DNA of 64,000 nucleotides from contig NC_084467.1 in NCBI RefSeq assembly GCF_027409185.1, positions 17,288,501 to 17,352,500 of the forward strand, written 5' to 3'. This DNA is from Cynocephalus volans. Taxonomy: Eukaryota > Chordata > Mammalia > Dermoptera > Cynocephalidae. Positions 11,301 to 23,300 of this stretch are shown piece by piece. How positions within the stretch are numbered: the first letter of the stretch is position 1; each line of letters opens with the position of its first letter. The position numbers and the translations under genes are program-made. A model generated the notes under the pieces. It searched no databases, was not told the DNA's origin, and saw only the letters and a program-made list of their open reading frames with translations.

Positions 11301-14300
11301 GATGAGTGGGAGGAGAGGGTCTGGAGTTGGAGGTGTAGGGCTTCGGGCAATGCTGGCAGCAGGGGAACATCCCTGCACCAGTGTCTGTGGACACTTAGCC
11401 CTCCATAAGCATTGTCTCTGAATCCTCACAGGAGCCCTAGGAGGTTGGTTCTGGGATTGCCCCCGTTTTACAGGAAGGAGTTCGCTGAGGCTTAGACAGG
11501 GCATGGACTTTGCCCAAGATCTCACAGCCATAAGGTGGCAGGACCAGGCTCTGAATGTGTCATCACCCTCTGCTTTCTCAGCTGTGACATGGGGAGAACA
11601 CTGCGAACTCATAGTTGTCATGAGGACAATCTGATCCAAGACAGCACACAACAGATCCTCAGCAAATGGGGACTCCTTGTCTTCCCTAAGTACGGCCTGG
11701 ATCTGGGGAATCTGTTAGCGCTGTCCTCCTCCATATCTGAGGCCATGACCCCAGCCCTGGGAGCTGGGGGCTGTGAGAGGGACCTGCCCCACTGGCCGTG
11801 CTACTGCTGGAGAGGACAGCAGCTGGTGGGTGATCTGCCTCTCAACCAACCCCTGGACTTTCTGAGAGCCAGTGCTCTGCTCTCAGGTCTCAGGATGGAC
11901 ATGTCCCCTTTCCTCTTGCTCAGTGGAGACAAATTAAGAATTTTCCAAGAGCAATTTTACTAGGGAAGAAAACCCAAAACACAAAAGTAAGGAGATGACT
12001 GAGTGGGAAGAGCTCAGACTCCTCCTCTAGACACGACTGATGTCTGCCTGGTGTGACTGGCTGGTCTCAGGCTACCTTGACTCAGCTCCACAGAGATGAT
12101 GCTTGACCAAGCCACTCGTCCAGAGCAGGTTCAACCCAGGCCTGGTGGAATTCTTAGTGTCCCCCAGAACTTGAGCCAGGGCTGGGTCAACCTCCTTGGT
12201 TCTTGCCCCATAGGGAAGGAAGGTACTTCTTGGTGGGGTCTTGATTACCTGCACTGGCTCAGGCCAGCATTGGCCCATGCCTCCCCCTTATGTCATTCTT
12301 TGAGTCCTTGCTCCCAACCTACTTTCTGTCATTAGATGACCTCCATTGACTGTTTCCTCCATATCAGGCTTTGCTATGTGCCAGGAAACAGGTAAAGGAG
12401 GTGTCCCCTTGCCTTTGAAGAGCTCAAAACTTAGTGATGGGGGAGTGGGGTCAGGAGCAGAGACATCACATTTCAGTCTAAAAGGTGTTACAAAAGCAGC
12501 GTGAACACATGGTTCAGGCAAAAATGTGTGTGTGTGCGCACCTATGTCTATATCTATATATAAATAGAGAATAATAAGGCAAATGGGTTAAAATGTGAAC
12601 AGTCGGTGAATTTAGTAAAGAGAATATAGGAATTCCTTGCACTATTTTTGCAACTTTTCTCTAAGTTTGAAATTATATCAAAGCAAAAAATGACAAAAAA
12701 AGGGAAAACTCCTCAGCAAGAACAAAGAGCTGGGAAAGCTTTGTGCAGGAGAGAACTGCTGAGCTGGTGGGAAAGGGGCCTGGATATTTGGGGGAGAGGA
12801 AACAGCAGGTGAAAAGGCGTGGGGGTGTGATAGAGCCTGGCATATGAAACTCTGCTGATCTATTCTTCAATCCATCCAAAAAGACACTCTGTGAACACCT
12901 ACTATGTGCGAGGGGCTTCCTGAACTCATGGCCTGCTGTTTGAGACTGATTCTGGGGCCTAATCACCCAGGCAGCTCTGGGCTCTTGGCAGGGGTATGGT
13001 CATCCTAGGAGAGCCTTCACTACCAGGCTGTTCACTGGGTCTCTGCTTCTCCTCTTGAGCAGCAACGTTCAGCAATGCCAAGCATGATCATGCCTTTTTG
13101 TCCCCTGCCAGCTCCCAGGAGAATGGCTTCCAAATTTCTATCACAGTTGGTTTCCAACAACATCTAAATGGTTTGCCATAAGCCTAGCAGCCCTGGCCAC
13201 CCAGGACCACAGGTGCCAAGACAAAGGTTGGCCCAGGCAACCCCTTCCTGCTGTCTGAGCAAGTCAAAGGGCTCTGTAGACTGTTGGGGGCTCAGAAGTG
13301 TCAGTTTCATGCTCAGGAAGTAGAAAAAGAGGCAGCTGGTTTAGAGCATTTCCTCGAGGGCAGGGCCTTGACTTTCAAGGAGCCTTCCTTTGGCTTAATG
13401 CCTTCTCATATTTCTGGTCTCAGCTGAGGGCCTACCTCCTCAGGAAAGCCTTCCCTGAGCACCTCACCCTGGCCAGGGAAGGTGTCCACCTTTGTACCCC
13501 CACAGGCTCCCCTGTACCCTCCATCATGGTGTTTTCTCATCATGGACAAGAGCAAGACCCCTGGAGGCCTATCTCAAAGGGCCAGATGAGTTATGGTTAC
13601 TTAAAACACGTAGAACAGTGTCTGGCCTATAGTTGGGTGCTGTAGGTGTGGAAGCCACTGCTCCTATTGTGCGGTGGTTGTTCCTTCTCTGTCTCCCTGC
13701 TAGACTCTGAGCCCGAGAGCCTAGGAGCTGGGTACCCTTCATCCCTGGACCTCAGGGCTGGCCATGCTGGAAGTGCTCAGTCCAGCTGGTCAGATGTAGA
13801 GATGACCGAGATGGGCTCCAGTACTTGAGGCCGAGAGCTAACGTGGAAACAGCAAGGGGCTGGGGGTCCAGAGCCTCAGCTCTGCATCCTGACTCTGCTC
13901 CTCATCCCCTGAACAGCCTTGGGTAACTCAGTCCAGTCCCCTGCCTGCACCTCGGTGTCTTCTTCCGTCAAACAAGGATGGTAGCTCCTGCTCTCACTCC
14001 CGTGAGACCAGCACTGAAAATGCTGCACACTGTCGAGTGCTGCACAAGCATGAAGCAGCAGCATCCTCCTTGGATGGGCCACCCACCCCAGACTCGCCCC
14101 ACCTGGATCATCCCCCTGTCCCAGCACCCCAACGCTCTGCATTCGTCCTACGCTCGCTTGTGTGCTGTGCTGTTCTGGCTTCAGCATGACTTGGAATAGC
14201 CTAGCCCCTCACAAGTGTCTCATTCCCTAGCTGGAGCTGCACCCTGAGCTCCTCCAATAGCCCCTTCATGCCCTTCCCTCACCTTGAGTCACCACCTTGC

Positions 14301-17300
14301 CGAAGACAGGCAGAGAGTCGAGGGTGGAGCAGTTCCAGCGCCGGTTCCGGAACTGGTACTGACACTCCTCGATGGCGAGCTGGGCGCCACGGCGCACCGA
14401 GTCCATCACCTCCAGGTTCCGCTTGCACATCTGAACCTGCCTCTGGATCAGGCCCTTGAGCTTCTCGCACGTTTCCTCCTCCGAGATGCTCCCCACCGAT
14501 GATAGCTTGGCCAGGTACCTGAGGAGAGGAGGTGGATCCGATGCAGAGCCCACCCCAGGGCTTCCGCCCCTGAGACCCGCCCCTCTTCTTCCCATGCCCA
14601 GGATGGGCTGATGCCACATGTGGCTCAGGTGTCTGGGCACTGACTTGTCCCAGTGACTGGTTCTGGCTGCCGACTTCTCTCTAGATCCAGTGACAGACCC
14701 TCTGCCTGGCTCTCTGGGGCTGGGGGGTGGAAGTGGTCTCTTTCATAAGAAGGCCTCCATCTCAAGTCAGACAAAGCAGACAGCAGCACAGGGCAGGGGC
14801 TGGGGAGTTGGCAGAGCCCCCATGGGATCCCTCCCTGGCCTGGGTGGCCCCTGCACCAGTGTTTGTGCCCCGGAAGTTATTCCAGACCTGGCCTGTGGGC
14901 TCCAACTGCTCCCTGTAGAGATGCCCTCTAGCTGGGAGTCTGGAGCCATGGTCTGCCCAGGGTCTTTCTTTCCCCACCCCAGGCAGGGACCCCAGTGACT
15001 GATGCCCGCCTTTTGGCTGCAAGGCCAAGATCCTCACTGCCAGCCATGTCCCAGGACCACAGTTGGAGACCAGTGTCATTGTTGCAGCACTTTGGAGGGT
15101 GACAACGAGGGCAGAGAAGGGCTGGAGGTCTGGGGATGGTCAGGACGTGGGTGGTGGTGGCGGTGGCAGGGTTGGGGTAGTGATGGTCGTTCACAAAGTG
15201 TGCCATGGTCTCCCCTCTGCCCCTTGAGATTTTATAGCTTGATGATGGGCGATGTCGTTAGCTCCTCATAGGGTTATTGCAAGGATCACGATCTAAATGA
15301 GGTAATTAATGTGAAGGTACTCTGGGACCAGGCCCATGAAGGAGAGGGGCTGCAAATGTTTCCATTTCAGTGGAGGACAGGAGAGAGCAGGACTGTTCAT
15401 TCACCACCTACTTGGTGCCATGCACTGTGGCAGGAACTTGATCCTGTGGCATCCTCACCCCAAATCTTTGAGCGGTGATTACTATGCCCATTTTATGGAT
15501 TTCAAAATGAAGGCTAAGAGGGTAACATGCCTAAGGTGACACAGATTGCAGCAAGTGCCACAGCTGAGCTTTAAACACGTGTGTCTTTCTCCTTCCTGTC
15601 CTCCTTGGTAACAGTCGAGGGCCCCAAGAAGTCTCTGCCCCATCTAACAACAGACACTTTGTGATCTGGACCAGGAGGCTACGGGGCCTGGAGCAAAACA
15701 TAAAAATGTTCTTTGGTATGGGAACAGAGCTGGGGGAGGGCCATGTGAGGAAGAAGAGTTCCCCCTCTCTAGGAAGGGGAGCTCACATTAACTGAGCACC
15801 TACTAAGTGCCAGGTACTGTTCAAAGAGGCAACTGGCTTAAGGTCACCCAGCTCTCAAGGGCAGACTGAATTGGAAGCCAAGTCCTCTGGATGACCCAGA
15901 GGCTTGTGCTCTAACCACTGCACTCAGCCTGCCCCTCCCTTTCCCCAACGTCCCTGGCCAGGGCCAAGTGCACATAGTAGGTGCACAAGTGGCAGCCCAG
16001 GAGGAGAGCTGAGAATGACTCTGGAAAGCCTGCCCTTCCCATCTGTTCAATGGGAGGTCCCTCTGATCGCCTCCCAGGGTGGGGCTGCCTGGGACTGCTT
16101 TCCTGGTCCAGGAGCAGCAGAGTGCAAAGGATCACTCTTGAGGAGTGTTCTCCAACAGGTGGTCTGCTCCAGACCCCTCATTTTATAGGCAAGCTCATTG
16201 AGGCATAGAGATAGAAAGGGGCTTTCCCACAGCCCCCCAGGAGGATGTTCAGGCCCTTGCTCTCTCTACAGTCTCAGCCACACAGGTGGGGGGGCTCTGG
16301 ACAAAAGAAAGTTAGTATCCTTCTGTCCCAACTCTGCAGCGAGCCAGGCCTCCCCCAGGGCTTGATCAGTAAACTGGGTCTCCCAAGGGTGGGCTTTCTC
16401 GGGGTGGAGGTGAAGAGGCTGTTGCATCTTATAGGGGAAGCTGTACAAATGTCTTGTCTGAGGTAGGATCAGGGGAAGGTCACAGTTCTCTGGGCCTCAG
16501 TTTTCCTGTCCTTAACAGGACACTGGTTCTACCTAAGTCAAAGAACTGCTGTCAGAAGCGAAAGGGATCTGTGTGTGAAAGACGTTCTCACATGTGGCTG
16601 AGGAATGAGGCAGGAGCCCGCCATTTGTTTGCTGAAATGAAGGAATAAATGAACAGGTGATCCAATGGAAAAGCACACAGACAGTCGTGTTAAAGTATGG
16701 GAAATTTTTATGATGATGACAATGAGAATAGTTAACTTTTATGGAACTAGTCAGGGCTGGGCCAAGTATGTTACATTATTGCATTTAATCCTCATGGCAA
16801 GCCAATGAGCCTCCGTTTTAAAGAGGAGGAAACTGAGGCACAGACAGGTTAAATAATTTGCCTTGTTTGCAGAGTCACACAGACAATAAGAGGCAAAGTG
16901 GGACCTGAGCCTGGTTTTGCCTGACTTCACAGCCTTTGGTACAGACAACAAAGTTTTGTTATGTGGCTCAAGGACTAGAAGTGCCACTGTGGGCAGAAGC
17001 TGCTGGGAGCTGGTTTTGTTGGACCTGAGGATGCCAGCCAAGGTGCTGCTGGTGGGCTGCCTGCCCCTCCCTGGAGGTGTGCAAGCAGCATCCAGGTTCT
17101 GTTGTTCAGGCAAGTGGGCTGGACCAGAGCGATGGTTCTAGAAACCAGCTGTGCATAGGAAACATTTGCAGGGTTTGTTGAAAGTGCAGGTGCTTGGGCC
17201 CTCTTCAGGAGGGGCTTGGTGGGCATGTGAGGTTTTAACATGCCCCCAGGTGCAGCTGGAAAGCCACTGGCCTGGAGAGCAGTCTTGGGGAAGCCTTGGT

Positions 17301-20300
17301 GCTTTTCCTTCTGAGCCCAAGGGAGCGCTGACTCTGGGACACCACTCTCCACCTCACTGCAGCTATGGGGCCTGAGTCTGGCTTTCTTCATCTGTAAATG
17401 GAGATAATGGTTTCTAACCGAATGGACTGTCGAGGAATTAGCTTGATTTGATAGGGAATGCATCTGGCTCTCAGCTAGCATGTCCTAGGTGCCGGGTCAT
17501 TGGGAGGCTCTCTCCTTTTCCTCGTAGCACAGGTGGGCAAGCAGGAGGTAGGCGGCTCAGGCTGAGGAGGCCCCATCTCCACTTGCTCTCCCTGCATTCT
17601 TTGTCTCCCAGGGGCCTCCTTGTCCCTTTCTTTCCTCTCTACCAGGTCCTGCCCAGAGGATGCACTGAGATTGGTAGTGTCCTGACCAGGCCCAGGCAGG
17701 AGCCTGAGCCTCTTGGAGAGGACACAAGGGCAGGAAGAAGGCTGAGAGGCAGGGGGAAGCTGCATGTGAAAGTGAGAGGGCTGTCGCGGCTGCTCAGCCC
17801 TGCCTTGGTGCCCCCCAGCTTGAGCTGCTGAGGGAAGGGGTCTCCTATGGAGCCAGTCTCACCTGTTGCTCTTCGCCTGCAGGGGGCGCCAAGATACCGG
17901 AAACTGGCGGTGAGCCAGATCCACATTTGGCAGGCCATGGGTGCCCCTCAGTGAGGGGACAAGGAGATGAACCTAACATTGGATCTCTTCCTCTTCAGAC
18001 CCAGGCTTGGCCTCTCAAAGAACGGTGGAGGCCCCTATTCCCTTTGCAACGTGGGGGCACAGAGCCAGCCTGTTTGTTGTTCCCAACTGGGCTTCCACTC
18101 ACTCCCTCTGCATCCAGTCGAGGGGGCCTGGTCTGGCCTTGCTGGGCCCTGGCCTCAGGTGAAGGGACGTGGGGTTCTCTGGGCAGGGGGAACAGACTGG
18201 GGAGCAGGCCGAGCCACACCCACTGTGACCGAGGGCAAGTCTCTGCCCCACTCGGAGACTGTCTCCTCATGGGTACAATAAACTGGTGGATGTGTATGGC
18301 CTTTCCTGCTGCTGGAGTTGGTGGTCCTCCTACTGGCTGGAGTGGGGACTGTTCAGGCCTCAAAGGCCCGTTGGCGCCAGGCCAGGATGATGGATGGAGC
18401 CCCTGCCATTTACAAGGGATGGGATATACCACAGCAGCTGCCCACCCCCTTCCCTGAGCTCAGAATGCAATGAGGGGAGACAGGCTGAAATGACAGTGGC
18501 AGGGATTTAGGGGTGAGCTGCTGGGCTGTCATGGCTGTGAGTCACTGGGACAGCTTCCAGGAAGAAGCTGAGAAACCTCTTCCGGCTGGCACCAATGCCC
18601 ACCTCCAGCCCCTGCCTTCATCTGGCACAACAGCTGTCCCCTTCCAGGCACAAGAGGCCTGGCCCACCCCCACCCCTGCTCTCCCAGAACCTAGGGTCTT
18701 TCCTGGGGAGGGCTGGGTGCCAGAGCTGGGCATGGCTGGAAGGAGCTGGACCCCAAGCATCACTGGCCCTTGCCCACACTGTTTCTGCTTGCTCACCCTG
18801 GTGTCGGGGTAGTGCCTGGCCTTATTTTATGGATGAGCAAACTGAGGCCTGCGGAAAAGAAGTGACTCACCCAAAGTCCTGCAGCTACCAAGTAGTGAGC
18901 TGGATCTCAAGCCAGGCTCTGGCTCTCACTCTTTCTCCTGTGCCGGGCTGTGGATCTGCCCTGTTGGATGGCCAAGGGGGGCTGATGCTGCCCTTGGTGT
19001 CAGGTCTGACCCATAACCTCCTCAGTGCCTTGCACAGGACACAGTGCATAGAAGGTGTTCAATAAATGCTTTCAGCCTGGATGCATGGATAGGGGGCTCT
19101 GTCCCCATGAGGTCCCCTCTGCTGTCCTCCTGGCAGAGTACTCAGCATAGGGAAGAGCTGAGGTGAGGGAGGAAAATGGGGGCTGACTTTGCCTCCTGGT
19201 CATCTGGGGGCTTGCAGGCCTGTAGAGGCCAGGCCCAGCCTGTCCTGGGGGTTTCAGGAATGCCCTCCCAGTGCCCTAAGGTGGCTCAATCTTTCCCCAG
19301 AGACATGAGTGCCACTAGCTGACCCTAGAATTGGGTCAGGCTCAAATACCGACTGCATGAGCCATTTCTAGGGGAGACAGAGGCATCATGGGCGTCGGCT
19401 GCCCCTAGGCTGGGCCAGGCCAGGCTGCGGGGCCTCCACCATCCTGCTTCTTCCCCCTTCCTGGTTGCATTGCCCCAATTTAGGCGTCTTCCTGCCCCCG
19501 CTGAGTATGGGTTTAGCAATTTGCCACCTGCTGCCCTGGCCACGCAGGACTCTAGCCATGGCCGTGCCATCGATCGTGTTACCCCACCAGCCCAGGCCTC
19601 CCCTGCTGCCACTGCCAGCCAGCTCATGCCCTGATCTTCTCAAATGGGGGCTGCAGGTCCTTCAGGCTCCTCCCAGGAGGCCCTCCCTGTGCCCGGCCCG
19701 TGCCTGCAGCCTGCAAGGCTGGAGGGCCCTGGCCCTGCCAGGGAGATCAGATCCTCTCAGCCACCTGCTGTTTTCATTAGAAACTAAAATTAGCTGGGCT
19801 TGTCCCAAGCTTTTTCAGGTTTGCATGCTTTTTAAAAAATATATACAAATTCCTAGAGGAAAATCCGCACCTCTGAGACTCCTCCCTGGCTCTTACTCTG
19901 CGCGTCAAGAGGAGAGGGGACGGGAAATAGCTGGAGCGTTTGGGAGGCCAAGCAGATCAGTGTCGTGGGTCCTGGCCCTGCGGGTGTCCAGGTGGGGGCT
20001 GGGACGCCAGCCCAGGCCTCTCTGCCCCCTCCCTTTGGCCTCCCTGCCTGCCTGGGCCACATTTAGAGCCTCCTCAGTAGCGGTCGTGCCTGCGATACCA
20101 GGAGGAAGGAGGCCAAGACAGTGGGAGAGGGAGCCGGAAGGAAACAGTGTCTGCTGAGCAGAGAGCCACCTTGGGAGACATGGGTTGGGTGGAAGCAAAA
20201 GTGACCACAGACCCCCATCTAGGACCATGTTCTTATGGGGGTAGGATAGGATGGGAGAGGGGTGTCGGTTCCCCAAGGTCCTGACCACATCTCCCGTCAT

Positions 20301-23300
20301 TTCCAGATCTTTGATCATTTCTATGACCATGGTCTTAGCATCCTGCTGTTCTCTCCCCCATGATGGTCCAGCCCTGGAGACCCCTGTCCTTCTGCATGGC
20401 AGGAAGTGTGGTATGGGCACCCACCGGGGAGACCGATGGACTGGGTCAGAATCCCATCTCTGTTAGTGAACATCTCTGAGCCTCAGCGTTTCATCTATAA
20501 AATGGGGAGACTAGTAGTTCTCACCCCAGGAGGCTTAAATGAATTAAGCATGCACATAATAGGCGCTATTCCCCTCTTGCAACATTAATATACCGCCATC
20601 ATCGTCAGGATGATGTTCCCTGTCATTCTTATCACCACATCTCCCCCCAGGCCTCTCCTCTGTCCCCCGAGCTGCAGCCTCTGCGGGACCCCAGACCAGG
20701 CCAGCGCCGGCTTCTGCGCACTTGTTTTTCTTTCGCTTGGCTCTCTCAGCCCTCCTAGACCTGGGTTCCTGACTGCTTTGTCAGCTGAGTGTCCCTGAGC
20801 AGCGGGACACACTCCTGTTAGAAACAGCGGATTACTGCAGCTGCCATCCCAAAGGCAGATTTTTGACAGAATCTCCAGATGGAGTTTGTGGAGTCAGAGA
20901 ATGTGTTTCCCGGGGATTCTGACCCAGAAGTCGGACCCTGTGAGGACCGGGAGTGTGAGCAATGGGGTGGAGGAGATGCTGGGAGATGGAGACCTGGGGA
21001 CACTGGGATGAGAGGGGCAGGGACAGTGGTGTCCACGACAAGCTCAGTCATGCCAAAGAGACTTGGAAACCATTTGTGGGATGAATAGATGACTGAAAGC
21101 ATGGGCCCTTACCTTCCCCAGTCACTTGTGCCATTCAGACAATAGTCACATTTCCTGATATATCCTCATTGCCACAATGCAGGGTTGGCCAGGCAAGTAT
21201 CTTCCCCTCCATTTTACAGATGAGAAAACTGAGGCTCAGAGAGGTATGTGTTCAAGGACTTGCGGCCTGCAGGGGTGATCAGGGTTTAAAGGCAGATCAT
21301 TCTGGCCTCTAAGCTTGGGGCCTGGCCAGTGAGCTTTAAAGATGGGCCCCAGCGACTGAGGGCATGACCGTGGTCAGTGGCCCGAGGGAGGCAGCCTGGT
21401 TCTTCCACTGATGAGTCTTTCAAGAGCCTCATGTCTTTTCTGAACTACAGTGAGGGTGTCTGGGTGCTTTCGGGAGGGAGGGGTGCTGGGGAGGGAGATA
21501 TCCTGGTGGTCATGCGGCTTCCTGGACAGTGCCGGGGCCTGTGGTCTCTGTCACCATTGGGACATGGAAGGAGATACTGCTGGAGGGGCAGCCAGTGAGG
21601 AGGGGCCAGCTTTGGAGGCAGCAGGCTTGTTTGTGGGGTGGTGGGAGCCGCCTCCAGCGCAACTTCTTCCCAGCCTTGCCCTGGCTCTAGGGCTCTCAGT
21701 GCTCAGGACAAGTTCTTTTGGCCCCAAGTGCATTTCTTACTCGGGGCTCTCTTCCCCGTTGTCCTGTCTCCTGGGGTCCCTCGCTCCCTCTTCTCCCCAT
21801 CCTAGAAGCCTACACTCCGTTTTCTATCTCTTGGCTTCCCAGTCTCTCTTACTTCCAGCATCTGGGTGCTCCAGCCTCTGCATTTCACTCCTAAGGGCTC
21901 TATGTCCCCCACTTCCTGTTTGGGACCCCCCCAACTCCCATATCCCATCTTACTGTATTTGTTCCCCGGGGAGCTGGAGGTTGACTCAGGGCCAGGAAGC
22001 AGCCACTCAGACCTGAGCCTGGATGGCCCCAGAGCTGTGCCAGAAGGTAAGGATTTTTCTCATCTCCCTGGGGCTGGTGTGGTTGTGAGTGGGTGTCAAA
22101 TTTAAGGCACTTCCTGACCTCACCTTGCCCCTTAATTTGCCAGCAGAGAGCTGCTTCTTTGCAGAGACCCACCCGACCCTTGTCCGCAGAGAGCCTTTCA
22201 TGTGCTGTGGTCACGGAACCATTGAACTGTCCTCTCCACCGGCTGAAGGAACCGGGGTGGGGAGTGAGCAGGGTGAAGCCTGGCTGGGCTGTCCAGAGCC
22301 AGTGCTGGCTTCCTGGAGGGATGCTCTGTGGCTCCAGGTTTCCAGTGAGCTCCTCGGCCTTGGCGGATCCCTTCTGAAGGCCCAATCCTGAGAGAGCCTG
22401 TGCTGTGTCCCCACCTCCACCCACACCAGGGCAGGTGGGACAGCCTCGGTTCCCGCTGGCTCCAGCTGCTCCTCCCCTCTGGCTGAGAGTGACTGGCTGG
22501 GGGATGGGGTGGGGCTTTTGACCTGCTTTCATCTGCAGCAGGGAAAGTTCTGGGAAGACAGGAGACCTGGGATGGAGTTCCGGCTCTACTGCTAATATTC
22601 TGTGTGACACTAAGTGCCTAGGACAGTGCCTGCTGTGAGAAAGTGCTTGACATACTTGAATGGGGCGAGAATCCTCCTAACCCTGATGGCTGTGACTCGT
22701 CCTCAAAGCCTGGGGTGCCAGGACAGCCAAGCATCTCAGACTCAAGGAATACTTTGCTGTCTCGAGGCCCTGGGGAAGAGTTTCTGGGACCCAATCCTGG
22801 GATGATAGGGTTTGTGCATGAACAGTGAGAAATGGTCTGAAGGGACTGTTCAGAGTCACAGTGGGAAAGAGGTCCCTCTAGGCCCATCAGCAATTCCCTG
22901 CTGTTCTCATGGGCCTCTCAAGAGATACGGGTGAGCTGTCGGGAGGTTCCTTCCCTCCCCGAGGACACCACCCGCCCCCTCTGCTCTCTTGTCAGACCAG
23001 GTCCCCTCCACCGTGGGGGTTCCGACTTGGCAGGGAACTTTAAAAACATAGTTTGGTTCAGTTTGCCAGGAGATGGGGGAGGTGGAGAGGGGTTTGAATG
23101 GGGAAAGGGGGAGCTGGTGGGGTCACCGCAGGGAGCAAGCCTTCTCCCAAGTTTGGCTGAATCACAGAAGATGCAGTTCAGGACTCAGAGATAAAACCTG
23201 GCAACTCCTGTGGAAATCTGGATAGCAACCATGGGGTCGCAGCTCCGCCTCCCAGCTGGGTTTGCCAAGCAAACCAGCAGCAGCTCTTGCAAGCTTGCTT

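Larger units (their letters stand above)
6224..14282 (-). other. WNT4: WNT4 intron 2
   Basis: 8.06 kb. It contains at least six MIR fragments, L2 fragments, an MST-type LTR nested in an MIR (8279-8675) and an L1 3' end (12525-12705). A poly-G run lies at 7209-7225. No coding exon or conserved motif cluster stands out. Confidence 0.9.
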
